In this document: positions 45,967 through 58,189 of the stretch, in pieces
How positions within the stretch are numbered: the stretch's first letter is position 1
How the letters are laid out: each line of letters starts with the position of its first letter
From: Viridothelium virens
Taxonomy: Eukaryota; Ascomycota; Dothideomycetes; Trypetheliales; Trypetheliaceae
Length of the DNA: 64,000 nucleotides
NCBI GenBank assembly: GCA_010094025.1
Contig: ML991803.1
Coordinates: 124,001-188,000 of the forward strand
Direction of reading: 5' to 3'
Notes under the pieces: generated by a model
The model's database searches: none
The model's input: only the letters and a program-made list of their open reading frames with translations
Told to the model about the DNA's origin: nothing
Position numbers and translations under genes: made by a program

Positions 45967-48480
45967 CTATTCCCTCTCACATTTGTCCAACCATTCTCTG
46001 TGTACCTTCTGCTGCTTCTCATACATCTTGACAAGTTTTTTTCTCGAATTCTTTGTAATCTCATCTCCTTTCGCATCTCGAGTTGGAATACCCTGCTCGT
46101 CCCACTCGGAATACAGTTCATTCTTGAATAGCTCCGCCGGGTTGATCTTCGCTTGATTATCCCGAGCTGACTGTTTCGCTGCTTCTTCAGCTTTGCGTTT
46201 TGTCTTTGCTGCAACCTCAGCGGCGGCAGCGGCACGCTTCTCGGCCAATGCTCTTTTGAGAGGTGTATCAAGGGGTCGAACAAGGGCGGGTAAACCTTCG
46301 CGGTCTTCGAGATAGATATCGAGGGAATAAAGGTGTATATCGCGGAAGTCATCACAAAGACTGAGAATTTCCCCTGCGGACGCTTTTTCTGAAGCTACGT
46401 GTTGAATGTCGGTATGAAATCGGCTGGCCGTTGCTTGATAGGGGTCGGCATTTGCATTTGCCATTTGACGAAGGTCAGTGTCGATGTGTTCTGCTAGCTT
46501 CTCTAAAGCAGCGTAGTCGATGTCCCCCCTCGCCGACAGGACATACTGTCTCACGTCGTCTCGGAGCTTAGAGGCTGCGTAGACGGGTTGCTGTGCAGCA
46601 TGAGGTATTTCGGCGCCGTGCCAAGCGATGATTTGAGAATGGAGGGCAGAGGCTTGTAGTTGTCCGCTACCATCGTCATCTCCATTTTGTCCTAGTACAG
46701 CGTCCTCACCCTCCCGGTTAAGACCGAAGATAGTGACGATGCGCGTGATCCATCTGGAAGCAGACAACACTGCGACTCTGGAAAGTTGTGTTGTGTTGCA
46801 TTCACCCACGAAGTTCGCAATAATCCTCATGGCTGCTGGGGTATCGAAGGAATCACACAGTGCCTCGTGGAGGTCAGCTTTTGCCTTGTCAAGGGATGTA
46901 AAAGCCGGTGTCTCTTCGAGTGAGCTGCTTGATTCTGTTGTGAGGCCATCTGATGCTCTCATAATGTCAATGGCATTGATGAAGAAGTTGTTGATCCTGG
47001 ATTCCCATGCTGCTCCTGCTTTGAGAATATCTTGTGTCACCTCTATCTTTTCATGCCATCCGCCAAGAAGGAAACAGATTCTTAGGGATCGAGAAGTCCA
47101 CTCCGGACGTTCCAATGCTTCGCTTATAGTGACGAAATTCTTCAGGCTCTTGCTCATCTTTAAACCTTGAATTCCAAGATGACCTGTGTGAATGAAGTGG
47201 TTGACCCACGGCGCTGGTTTCTCCTTGGTAGACCAATATGCCGTGGATTGTGCGAGCTAGACTGTTAGGGTTTAATCTCTTGGTTTGCAAGGATATGGAC
47301 TAACCTCGTTGTCGTGATGAGGAAATCTTAGGTCCTCGCCTCCCGAGTGGATGTCAATCTCAGACCCCAATACCTCCGAGGCCATAACACTACATTCGAT
47401 GTGCCAACCTGGTCTCCCTCCAGCTTTGCTCCACGGGCTCGGCCATGTGGGTTCTCCCGGTCTACTTGCTTTCCAGAGTGCAAAGTCTACATCGTGGCGC
47501 TTGATGGCTGATTTATTCGCGAGGGACCCTTCTCCATCAGCACGAAGTGCCGAGTTGTTCCGGCTCCCAGGTTCCAGACGCGGGTATGGATGGCCTTCCG
47601 CTTCAAAAGCGGCAATGTCGAAGTAAACAGATCCGTCGGCAGTCGGATAGGCGAAGCCTTTGGCAATGATGCGTTCAATATACGTTACCATTTTGGGAAT
47701 AAATTCAGTGGCTCGAGTTGTGACATCAGGATCAAGAACGTTCAAAGCGTGCATATCGTCAAAATAGCGCTTCTCAAACTTTCGCGCGACGGCAGTGAAG
47801 ATACTATGATCCCGGGAGTCGACGGTAGAGCCGTAAAGATGGTCAAGATACGGGTAAAGAACGTCCTTAGCTCCGTAGAAGAAATCGGACAAAGGCGAGT
47901 CGTTCGGGACTTTTTCTAGTGCGTCTAGTGCCTGAGCTGCAGATTGACAAGTCTTGATGTGCATTTTGAGTTTAGCATTTTGATCTGTTGGCTCGCCTTC
48001 AACAACATCGGCGTAGGCTCTGTTCGCTTCCACTAAGTAAGCCTTTGCTGTCGTCTCCGAGGACAACAGCGGGAGATGATTCGACAGGTAATGCTTGAAT
48101 GCTGCCCTTCCTACAGAAATCGCCTCTCTTACAGCCTTATCCCTTTCCATACTCTCAATCTCTTTCTGCAGCCTTGTTCCGAGATATTGATATCTCCCCC
48201 GCAACACAATCTTATCATCTACGTCAGTGACGTTCATTACGAACCGTACTTTGAATCCGAAATAGTCGCGCATTACGCGCCGGAGAATGTCGAGTGAAAC
48301 AGCGCTTCTTGCATGCCCAAGGTGAGGTTCATCATATACGGTCGGCCCGCAGGTGTACCAAGTGACGGCTTTGCCATCCGGGTCAGCTTTCGAGAAAATG
48401 GTTTTCTCCTTGGTCAGGCTATCGAAGATTCGAAGGGAAGGTGGAGACGTTCTCGCCATCCTATCCCAGTTCGCATTCAT
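45967..48480 (-). CDS. Cysteinyl-tRNA synthetase
   Basis: Class I synthetase charging tRNA-Cys, essential. Exons 47305-48480 and 45967-47256 (minus) give 821 residues, slightly long as in eukaryotes. The catalytic domain shows WYTCGPTVYDEPHLGHARS, with the zinc Cys at 44 and the HIGH-type motif PHLGH at 52-56; NVTDVDDKI; GRPGWHIECSVM and HSGGEDLRFPHHDNE with zinc ligands; and KMSKS at 425-429. A eukaryote-type insertion separates HIGH from the second half. The C-terminus is rich in Lys/Ala/Glu and coiled (KRAAAAAEVAAKTKRKAEEA), as in fungal orthologs. The intron (47257-47304) is GT-AG. An alternative start at Met8 (MARTSPP) is possible; the first seven residues carry no clear targeting signal. 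Confidence 0.96.
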
Positions 48481-49593
48481 TAGTCTTCTAAAGAGCGGAT
48501 AGAAGTGACATACTTTGAATATTGTTTTGAAGAAATCAGACTTCTTCTCAGGATCCTCATTCCAGGTACCGTTTAAAGCATGGAGCCTGCACCTGTGCGT
48601 CCGCGGATCGATGGCGTGGAGGAGTCATAACAACCTGTGACTACACGCACATCGTGCACTGAGGGTGGAGCACAGGAGTGGAGGAATGCTTGATAAGGCA
48701 GGTAGGCAAGCACAGAGGAATTCAGGCATTAAAGGTCATGAGGCCGACACGGAAATAATTGGAATGAAGAAGGCCGGTGTTTTGCCGTGATCTGTCGACA
48801 CCTGTCCGTTACATGTAATTAAGTAGCCACGTCCACGATAGCTTAGAGCATGAGATAGCTTTTGCTCTTTAGCTCTCACCATCAACCTCGGACTTGTGCA
48901 CAGACCGCAGCACCGCAGCAAGAGAGGGCGCTACGCCGGTGACAGAATAACATACACCAGACCGAAGAAGCCACCCAAGTAAGGTGTTTCTATAAATCAG
49001 TTCAACTAAGGTATGCAGGTTCTACAGATTTTAACTCCAAGAAATTGGAATAGAAAAATATTCCAGGCTTGGCACTAATGGTACAAAATTTTTGAAACTT
49101 TAGAATATGGTGGGCGCTCTATAGAACACATAGGTCTTGGCTCAGGACTTGCTAGGATCTTGCTCTTGTAGGTCTCAACATAGAATACAAGTGATTCGAA
49201 TTCCCGCCTATAGCAGAATTAGGCTTTCTTGAAGCACCGGTACTCAGGAGGCCCTCTGGAGCCGCTAACTCGTTTAACATTACAGAGACAGATAAATCAG
49301 CAGCGAAAGCAGCGTCATTGTCATGACCTGACAGTGTCAATGATGACAAACAAAGATCCGCCCCTTTCCTCCGCTCCTACCCTAAGTCGTAAATCCCTCG
49401 AGCCCTCACTACCACGTAAAGAGATAGGTAGTAGCCGGTTACATTCCATTCAGCTCCGTCCGATCCCGACCTTGCCATAGCTCATAGTCCAATCCAAGAG
49501 AGAGATGAGGGGGGAAAGGGAAAAAAGTTCCCTCAGCATCTCTATTCTTTTGCCTGCTCCGAACGAACAGAAACATTGACAACTCCAAAGGCA
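48481..49593. other. 1.1-kb intergenic region upstream of CysRS
   Basis: Contains the CysRS promoter and the DSK2 3' region. No gene, repeat or RNA recognised. Confidence 0.5.
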
Positions 49594-51195
49594 TTACACC
49601 GTACCACTCAACAGCATCTCCACTGCCCCCTGCACACTCCCACCGGCCATCCGCAGTGCCCTCACATTCCGCTCAAACTCATGAAAGCCCATTTCATTCA
49701 ACTGCCGTAACTGTTCTACGTATTGCTCCTCCGGCGGCCGCGTATCCTGTGGCGTCTGTTGGGCTCCGCCAGCGCCTCCCATACCACCGAAGGCACCAAA
49801 ACGATTCCCAAGGCCAGCGAGACCTTCGAGGGCCGCAAAAGGGTTGGATGCGGGGTCGGAGGAGGACTCGTTGCCGCCTTGTCCTTCCCCTTGCCCTTGC
49901 CCATACATGGACCGTGTGAAGTTCATCATCTGTTGCATAGCTTCTGGGTTTTGCATCATTTGTTGCATGATGTTGTTGAAGGGGCTGGCGCCTCCTTGAC
50001 CGCCTGCTGCGCCGAAGAGGTTGCCGAAAGGGTTGGGAGTTTGTTGTTGCTGTTGGGTGTTTTGGCCTTCTTGGGTGGATGTGTCGTCGCGAGGTATGCC
50101 AGTGTTCGTTGTTGAGGTTGCAGTTGCTTCACCATCGGCAGAGGCCGGCGGAGGTGGAGAGGTTGCGGACGATGTGTTCGCGGACGGCTGAGTCTGATTC
50201 TGAGCTTGTTGGGGAAAGAGTTGAGCGAAGGGGTTGCCAGTAGCAAAGGGATTGCCGCCACCCATGCCACCCATGGCGAATGGATTCATGCCCATGCCCA
50301 TACCTAGTCCTGCGAGTGGATTTTGCTGGTTCTGAGCTTGTCTCCCTTGTTGCCCTTGTTCTCCTTGTTGTGTAGCTGCTGCTCCCTGTGGTGTCGTGTC
50401 TGTTACCCCTGGGGCTGGAAAAGCGTTTTGCTGTCCACCAGTCATAGCTTGCTGCATTCGAAGCTGTGCTCGAAGCATGTCTGGATTCGTCATCATACTT
50501 CGAAAGGCCGGTGTACCAATGAATTCTCGCATCATAGGGTTATCCCGGACCAGCGGAGATTCCCGCATCATCCGTAGAAAATCTGGATTATTCATGGCCT
50601 CGTTAATCTGAGATAGTACCATTGGGTTGTCCATTTGACGTAGCATTTCCTCTCCGAAATTACCACCACCGGCCATCTACATAAGATCAGCAACCCGCCT
50701 CTCTTAGAACAGGGTCGAAATTGTGTCACTTACCCCCCCATCAGGCCCAAACATGTCCATGCCAGGGAGTCCAGGCCCATATCCAGCAAATCTAGCACCA
50801 GTCAGATTGTTAAGCGGACTTGTTCCAGGCCCAGATGCGATGTTTGAAGGTGCGCCGCCAGTGTTCGTTGGAGAAGCTCTTGCCGACGAATTGGAGGGCT
50901 GATTTGCGGGATTTTGTCGCGCATTGCTCGCGGCGCTCTTGACCAGGTGTACAGTATTTCCATCTTTGACTTTGTAGGTGCTTAGAGTGTCGCCATCTTT
51001 CATGACTCTTCCGGAGTAAATGAGGCGCTGTCGATCAGGTGGTGTATCCGCATAATCGGAGGTGGCGAGCTTCTCCTTGACAGCGGAGATCTTGGTGGAC
51101 ACGGGCAGACTCAGGGTATATTTGGCTTCGCTAGAAGTCCTGACATTGAACGTGACCTGCACCTCATCTCCGGACGAGGTGCCCTCATCTGCCAT
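49594..51195 (-). CDS. DSK2: DSK2/ubiquilin proteasome shuttle
   Basis: Adaptor carrying ubiquitinated clients to the proteasome. Minus-strand exons 50734-51195 and 49594-50676 give 514 residues. An N-terminal ubiquitin-like domain (about 12-87; VQVTFNVRTSSEAKYTLSL, RLIYSGRVMKDGDTLSTYKV, NTVHLV) is followed by a linker, STI1 repeats (QMDNPMVLSQINEAMNNPDF, MREFIGTPAFRSMMTNPDM, and IMQQMMQNPEAMQQMM), Gly/Gln/Asn/Met-rich low-complexity segments, and a C-terminal UBA with QLRQLNEMGFHEFERNVRAL and GGSVQGAVEMLL. The order UBL-STI1-UBA and the length are standard. The intron donor GTAAGT follows a run of seven G. Confidence 0.96.
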
Positions 51196-52622
51196 GACAG
51201 GCGTTGTTTAAATTCAAGCCGAGATCAGAGGCCCCGCGTCTATTCTTGTTCTTTGGCTAGGTTGGAGGCAGCTACGAATAGCAGAAGTTGACTTAAGGCG
51301 ACAGGATCGGGAGAAGAATGGAATTATAACCTGATAGTATAGACACAGTGTAAGGATATCGAGGGAAGGGAGTTGATGTCCGTTGGCTTGAAGCAGTGGG
51401 TGTGGAAGCGACCAGAAACATGACGTCGCTTTAGCCCACCGCGGCAAGCACGACCACGACCACCTGCCTCACCCTGAAAGTCTACACAGCTACATCGCCT
51501 ATCGTGTCAGATCCGAATTTGTGATTCCTACTTTCCATCCTCCAGAGCGCACGATGTGAAATGACAGGAATGTGGGAAGCCAGCTTCTATTTACCACCAT
51601 AGGCGACCGCCCGGATCAACACACTGATATCCTTCCAGCGAGATGTCAACTAGAGTATCCCTTGGCATTAAGCCGGGTCTATCTTTTAACATCTTCTCTG
51701 CGCTGCTATTCCTCATTGCGATGGAGCTGCCAATCCAGATTTTCTTCCCTGGGACGTCCTTATTGACGAAGAGGTAAAAGTCCGGAGACGACCCAAAGTG
51801 ATCCCAGCGACCGATTAGATGTTGATTAGCTGGGGTTGGGAGGGCTCATCGACCGTATGGCTGGCGCGGAGGACAGACAGGCTTTCAACAAATATACTTC
51901 AATGTCAATGTATGAGACCTACTATGTAGCCCAGCTCCACAAGGAGTTGAAAATCAAGGCGGTTTGTCGCCATCAAAGTCAATGACTGCAGGCACGGAGA
52001 CAAAGAAGCCACTCTATGGGAGTGATATATGTACCTGCATTGCCATCACCGGCGCGAATTATAGAGGACATATTTCCCTGAGAACAGTCATCGACAAATG
52101 TAAGGTTACCTCTCCAACTGGCACATCTCTCTACTTGGGTCTTTGAATATGTGAGGAAACCACCAATGGCTGTTCCAACGCCAGTTCAAGGCAAATCGTG
52201 TCCCTATCAATAGAGTATTCTGTCTCCGCTCAAGACATTCCTGTCTGTTTTGCTAGAAGATCTTCATTGTCTGCATTGAGGGTACCGGATCGTTCAACCC
52301 GGTTGGCAACAGTCTCTGATGGCTTTCCATGCTGCGCCAAACTTCCCCAAGCCTCAGTAAGGAGCTGCTCATACGTGGAGGAGCAGGACTGGAGTTATGC
52401 AAAGATTATGCAGGATTTGTGCACTTCGCATCACTTAAGCGAACCGCTGTACTTCGCTACATTGCACCCTCAGAGAACATCAACGCGCATCAGTCAGCCT
52501 CGTAGATCCACCGGGAATGTCGTCGCCATCGCTCATAGTAGGCTTTAAATCCTCATCCTTCTCCTCAATCTTCCCTCTCTTATCTTTTCTATCTCTCAAG
52601 ATGCCTGTTCGCTGCCTTGGCC
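51196..52622. other. 1.4-kb divergent intergenic region
   Basis: Lies between divergent DSK2 and the homeobox regulator and should contain both promoters. No gene recognised; the 116-codon frame at 52198-52548 has no motif. A long pyrimidine-rich leader (CTCCTCAATCTTCCCTCTCT) precedes the regulator start. Confidence 0.45.
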
Positions 52623-55600
52623 ATGGAAGAGTCGATCGAAGACCCTTTTAATGCCCTTGCTACGCTGACTGATCCGTTCTGCGAATTTCCTACATCCGAC
52701 CTCTTTTGTCCTGAAACATCATGTCCAGATCTCCCCGAGATTGTCGAAGGAGGAGCTGTAGGAGACATGTCTACTGTAGACGACGCCGCAGCGATCGGCG
52801 GGCTTGGTCTAAATGACATTCTCGAGGGATGGAACAATAGAGTGCAAGCTGACCCGGCCAGCGCACTGCTTTGGGAGCAATCCATGGATGAGGCCGTCGA
52901 CGCCGGCGACGCAAATTTGAGCTACTTGGGATCCAATGAGCCAAGTCACACTACATTCGCAGTCTCAGGCCACTCGCAGCCGCGATGGGACGCTTTTGAA
53001 CCTATTGGAGACGCTCATTCCTTCAACGGATGTTTCAATGTTGATACTACGGTCCACGATAGCACACTGCTGGAGAATGCCAACTTTAACTTTCTATTAA
53101 TGGACGTTGATATCGGAGATGCAGCACCAGAAGTCAATGAGAAAGCTGCGTCGCCATCAGCAGTCCCTGACCCTGCCCAGGACTTTGATGAGATGGATCG
53201 GGAAGAGACCGATATTCATCCTTCGTTCTCGATAAGTACCGGCTGCGAACCTCCCTTGAAGGGCAGATCTATTCTCCGTGCATGGTTCGAGTCCCATGAT
53301 TACCCTTATCCGAATCCGCGCGAACTCGAGGAGTTAGTACAAGCTTCAGGCTTATCCCAAAAGCAGGTCCGAACGTTCTTTACAAACATTCGAGCGCGAA
53401 GTTGGAAGTCCAGTAAGCCCATGCTGATCCTAGCTGTGAGAAGTCGAAGCATTAATATGAACCCAGCCGATCAATCTCAGCGCAGCGGATTGTGTACGCA
53501 TGCGTTCAGTGATATGGAGAGATCAGCTGCAGAACCTGGGCTTGAGAGCCTGGCACTGTGGGACTTCGAGGCCCGACCGGCTTCGGGCATCTTCCACATG
53601 CAGTATCCAGAGGCTGATGACTATTCCGAGGGGGTAGCAGCAGGGGACGCGGAGGAGTCGCGGTCATTTAGCCAGGAGTCATCTTATAGAGTCGAAGCCG
53701 GGAGCAAGCAGAAACTGTCTCCAATGCCTAGCTCAGAGGCTCTCCCGTCCAGGACCGACTCCCATATCACCAGTGATGGTATGCCGCTGACGCGTCGCCG
53801 ATTACTGACCTTAACTCAAAAGCTCAAGAATGAGGCATCAGGTTTGCCAGCTTCAAAACATCTGTCCCTGCAACGCTTCCTTACGGAGCCTGGCTACGCT
53901 GCAGATACAGAAAGTATCAAGAGGGCGATCGATGAAACAAGTGTCCGCAAACGTATTTGTAAGGCTTGCGATCGTTGTCGATTGAAAAAGTCCAAGGTAC
54001 GCTTGCAGTCAATATCGTATCGTATCCTTGTCTGTGGCTGACTGACGAATCTCCAGTGCGATGGCGCCAGCCCATGCAAGAGGTGTTGCGCAGACAACGC
54101 TACATGTGTATATGGCGACAGAAATAACTCGCACGTTACGGCCTCCGTCTTAGAGGATCGCAAAGTTGCATTTTATCAAGGAAATAGGACGTCCGTTGTC
54201 CGGGGGTCCTCTCTAAACCTGGATTGGGGCACATCCTCATCTTCAGCACCATTGGCCAGCCCAACTGTCGCAACCCCACCTAAGAGACAACCAACATTCA
54301 GACTGGGTGGCTCCTCCGAGGGGTCATCCACGGGAGTCAGAAGCATTCTTTCCAGCGCCAGTAAAAGGTCAGATCGCGAAGCTCGCTACGGTAAAATGTT
54401 CAAGGCTACTACATTCGAAGAGGGAGAGGAAGTCATCGTAATGCGGCGCTCGAGCAAAGTAGTGAACGAGAGCGACTCAGACGAGGTTTTTTCAGACGAT
54501 GCCATCGAGAAAGATGACGACGATGATGACAACTGGGGAGATGAGGTCGATATTGATGACTGGGGGGATGAGATCGAACCCAGTGGTCCTTCGAGCGTCA
54601 ACGAGTACGAACTGTTCAAGCGTGTTGACTCAGAGCCGAACCTGACGTCCCGTCGTGCGCTCTTGACGCAGAGTATTAGCAAGCCAGACCTAGCTAACAT
54701 GGTCTCGAAAACTTCAGAGCCTGTTGCAATTCCCGGAGCTACCAGCCCCCGAACGACGAGAATGAAAATACCCTCCTCTCAGATGGTAGAGTCGCTAAGC
54801 AATCTTTGCCGGGAACGAGAGCAGAAGAACACAGAATGTGGGTTTCCAAAGCGGCGTTGGTCGTCCACTGACATCAAATGCCATGGACATAGACACAACA
54901 GCTTGCACCAACAACATAGCCTTGGCACCGTTGCCAAACCATGGGCATCACACCATGCAAATCACATGGAACTGCAGAAAGGCAAGGATGTACTGGCTCA
55001 GGAGTCATCAAGTCCTCCGGCAAAACGCCAGAAGTCTGCGACACATTTGGCCTCAGGCTACAGTTCATGGGCGAGGTAAGCAATTGATAACGAGAACAAG
55101 CATCCGACCAAGCACTGACTGGTGAAAAGCATTGCGTCGGCCTCAAGCTACGCAATCTCGGCAATGAGTGGTACATCAAGTACTCCCGGTCGGAAGGGCA
55201 AACGACGCTGGCCTCAGACTCTTCAGCGACGAGATTTTGACGAAGGCAAAGCTACACAAAGGGCTGAGAAGAGTAAGAAGACTGTCTATACATGCACATT
55301 CTGCTGGAGATCCTGTAAGGACCGGTATGCCTGGTCTCGGCACGAAAATACCCATGTGGAACCTGAATCATGGACATGTATGCCTGACGGCATTCCAGCC
55401 GTGCATGCTATATGCGTCTTTTGCTCGTATCAGTCTCAGCCCTCATATGGAGGAACTCTGGAACAGCCCCCCGGATCCCTTGGCAAGTGTCGTTGTCACC
55501 AACACGTTTCCAGTTGCCTTATGAAGCAAGTCAGCCAGAGGACCTTCAGTACGAAGGGCGGTTTAAAAGATCATATTCAGCGTATGCATGTCACTAAAAA

Positions 55601-55898
55601 CGCACTCGACAACCCTGCGGACAAAGCTCGCATTGATCCACTCATAGCTCATTGGTTTCGCAGAAAGGATCCGCGTGAACTCCCCTATAACGCACTCTGG
55701 TGTGGGTTCTGCGAGGAGTCTTTTGAGACTTGGAAAGCGAGGGTCAATCATGTCGCCGCTCACTTTCGTAAAGGGTATCAATCGGAGCCATGGTGGTACT
55801 GGAAGCCTTCACCTATATCGGACTTCACGCAGTATCTCAATGACAACAGATCAACGCGTGAAGTGTCTGAAAACGTGGAAGGCGAGACTGACATCTAA
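52623..55898 (+). CDS. Composite regulator: homeobox, Zn2Cys6, DUF3295 and C2H2 modules
   Basis: Exons 52623-53996, 54057-55075 and 55130-55898 join in frame to 1053 residues. From about 206 to 262 there is a KN/TALE-type homeodomain (ILRAWFESHDYPYPNPREL, SGLSQKQVRTFFTNIRARSW; Phe-Phe replaces the usual Trp-Phe). At about 444-475 the first intron splits a complete Zn2Cys6 cluster, C-x2-C-x6-C-x5-C-x2-C-x6-C (CDRCRLKKSK, CDGASPCKRC). The same exon continues through a DUF3295-like domain: FRLGGSSEGS, an Asp/Glu block, RVDSEPNLTSRRALLT and SPRTTR. Exon 3 carries C2H2-like fingers (YTCTFCWRSCKDRYAWSRHE, TFSTKGGLKDHIQRMH, WCGFCEESFETWKARVNHVA). Homeobox plus C2H2 is a known fungal combination; the DUF3295 insertion is unusual to me. 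It is a nuclear DNA-binding protein by inference; targets are unknown. Confidence 0.75.
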
Positions 55899-56252
55899 GC
55901 GAAGGCGAAAAGCTCAGCACAGAGCAGCGTATGTCTTGCTCGACCCAAGACCTTTGACCTGTAGGATTCTGACCTTCAGTACAGACAAAAAGCGTTTCAA
56001 GAGCGAAAGAAACAACATATCCGGGAAATCGAAGTCCAACTCGCGGTTCTCAAGTCTTCCGCCACGCCTCCAGCAGTGGACGGCGAGCATTTTAATAACC
56101 CCGCCTCGCCTCACATTTCAAATGAGCAGCATCTGGAGTCAACACACTCCAGCGGCCGCTATTTCGATGGTCATATTTTGGAATACCACACAAAGGGATG
56201 GATATATTCACATCATAGACCTAGACCGGTCAAAAACTACTTAATGCCATAG
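55840..56252 (+). CDS. Small bZIP (Yap/AP-1-like) protein overlapping the regulator
   Basis: Exons 55840-55928 and 55985-56252 give about 118 residues. The junction produces a textbook basic region, KRRRKAQHRAA joined to QKAFQERKKQHIREIE, followed by a short leucine-zipper start (VQLAVLKSS). The intron is GTATGT...TACAG. The first 59 bp overlap the end of the preceding gene in another frame. The protein is short for a Yap-type factor, and the tail (HFNNPASPHIS) is not recognised. It may be an independent gene, a truncated remnant, or the 3' part of a longer transcript; I could not find an in-phase splice from the upstream gene. Confidence 0.5.
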
Positions 56253-56324
56253 TTCTTCGCATTTGAGGACAAATATATTGCGTTTCGAAACCGAAGTACG
56301 ACTTCCATCCAAGGCTAGTTGGAA

Positions 56325-56777
56325 TTAATACATTGTGCGGGATGCGCAGGTCCCATTCTGTCTGGGGTACCTTAACACATAGGAGGCATTATACGCATTG
56401 CTTAAATGGAAGAACAAAAGGAAGGCTAAGAGCTCGAGGATCCCCCTTCCGCACCAGCTCAGACGAAACTGCCGGAACATCGCGCTGAAGAGCGCCGCGA
56501 AACAGAACGTGATCAAGACGCCGTTGACGTTCTGGCCTGTCACGTTGTTGAAATAGGCTTTTGCAATGCTGCTGTCCGTCCATGTCCCAGACGCTGTATT
56601 CCAGATCTGCGTGATGGCGATGTGATAGGCGAGGCAGATGGTGAACAGGACATAGATAAGGATGTCGCAGGGCGAGGCGATGAGCCCGATGGCTTTCAGC
56701 GTCGCTCCGTTTGTAGCCCTCGGAGCTGCAATTCTGGTCAGCAGCTTGCAACGCATGTACTGGTGGTGAACTTGCAT
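56325..56777 (-). CDS. Hypothetical small membrane protein
   Basis: A 150-residue frame with three hydrophobic segments that look membrane-spanning: around AIGLIASPCDILIYVLFTI, then VNGVLITFCFAALFSAMF, then GILELLAFLLFFHL. Asn-X-Thr/Ser sites and Tyr/Trp residues between them fit a real membrane protein. The N-terminus is basic. No family is recognised. Upstream exons may exist, because another frame (to 56829) is open there. It could be a remnant of a longer gene. Confidence 0.35.
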   Translation of the reverse strand: MQVHHQYMRCKLLTRIAAPRATNGATLKAIGLIASPCDILIYVLFTICLAYHIAITQIWNTASGTWTDSSIAKAYFNNVTGQNVNGVLITFCFAALFSAMFRQFRLSWCGRGILELLAFLLFFHLSNAYNASYVLRYPRQNGTCASRTMY

Positions 56778-58189
56778 TGGGACTCATCATCAGTAGAGTC
56801 GTGGGCATCTTGTGGTCTCTGCGCCTCAATATCTTCTGCTGGCAATCATCAGCTCAGATTGAATAGCAGAGGGTCATTGCTTGCTGCAACGATGGCGAGA
56901 TTGAGGTGTAAAACTCACCGCAGCTCTGTGCCATTGAGTCTCCAATCATTCGTGCTCTTTTAGGAGTCGTTGAGATCAAGGAGTCACTGACTCTAGTGAA
57001 TCATATTCAGAATGCACATCAGATTGAAATGGAGTTGGTGAAATGAGATGAATTCAACAGATCGCGAGAACATGGAGGCATATATCAGCATTGCAGATCA
57101 GACGAAATGCTGTCCATGATGTCCTCGGACGACTTCTTCCACGTCAGACGGCATTCGCGGAGGACAATGTCTTCGGTGGCAGATGTTCTACGCGACCTTT
57201 TCACACAGTGTCGTCGGCGTGGGAATCGAGTTTTGCAGGAAGACAATGTTCTCGGGGGATGGTGAAGCTTTGACATGATTTTTGCGGGGTGGGCTGATGT
57301 TCTTGGGGGGACATCGACATTCCCAGTGGACGAGGCACTGAGACCATCAACTGCCAGCATTGGATCATCAAAGCATTTCCCATGGTAGCGATGGCGCTAT
57401 GGTTGAGCTACGTAGGAGTCCCCTAAGAAGGGACTACGCAGGTGGTGATGGCATACAGGGCGAAGGCGAATCTGCCCGTCAGCTTATATCCTTTGCTAGT
57501 ATATAATCTCTCTGGTCCTAACAACTGTTTATCTTCGCTCAGTCGTAAGGTACAGTCGTTTGTGGAAGCAGACTGGACGACACTATAGTCGGATTTGAGT
57601 ATAGTCTTGTTGTTGACCACTTGGTAAACGCAAACAACCCTATGTCAAGAAAGGCTTGTGGATGCCCGAGCAGTATACCTATCTTTGCGATGACAATTTT
57701 GGAGAATTTGATGGCCTTCTGCTCTGAAGTGTTGAAGATCAACCTGAATCCATCCAAACTAGGCCTAGCGCACCTGTGAACCTCTACATAAAACCTTCAG
57801 ACCTAGCCCTAGATAGCTTCATAGAATAAAAGACAATACTTTCAACACGAAGAAGATTTATTTCAAGATCATGGACTTCGGTCTCGCGCAACCAGGGGAT
57901 GAACCAGAACCGCATATTCTCTATACCTATTCAGCGGGGCATTTGGCGTGGTCCCAATGTTCTACTGGTACAGTGTAGTCCTACAGTGCCGAGGTCCGGA
58001 AATTTGGCGTCCTCGGAAGTCGTCTGCCTTCATAGTCTCTAGTGGAAACTGATAATAATATAGCACAATTCCGTAACTAGCTTGAATAGTCGAAAATCTT
58101 CACATTGGCAATTGTAGCCCATCTATGAATTCCTAGAACTCCATCCCATCTCTTCTCTCATTTCGCAACTCCTCCAGTAATCCTCCATC
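56778..58189. other. 1.4-kb intergenic stretch
   Basis: No gene recognised; frames at 57085-57383, 57423-57620 and 57539-57757 lack motifs. The right end holds the promoter of the quinone oxidoreductase gene. Confidence 0.45.

Noticed and set aside
55130-56252. Direct fusion of the C2H2 exon to the bZIP region in one transcript
   Set aside because: Tested the visible GT donors and AG acceptors in 55760-55900; none of usual intron size joins the two frames in phase.
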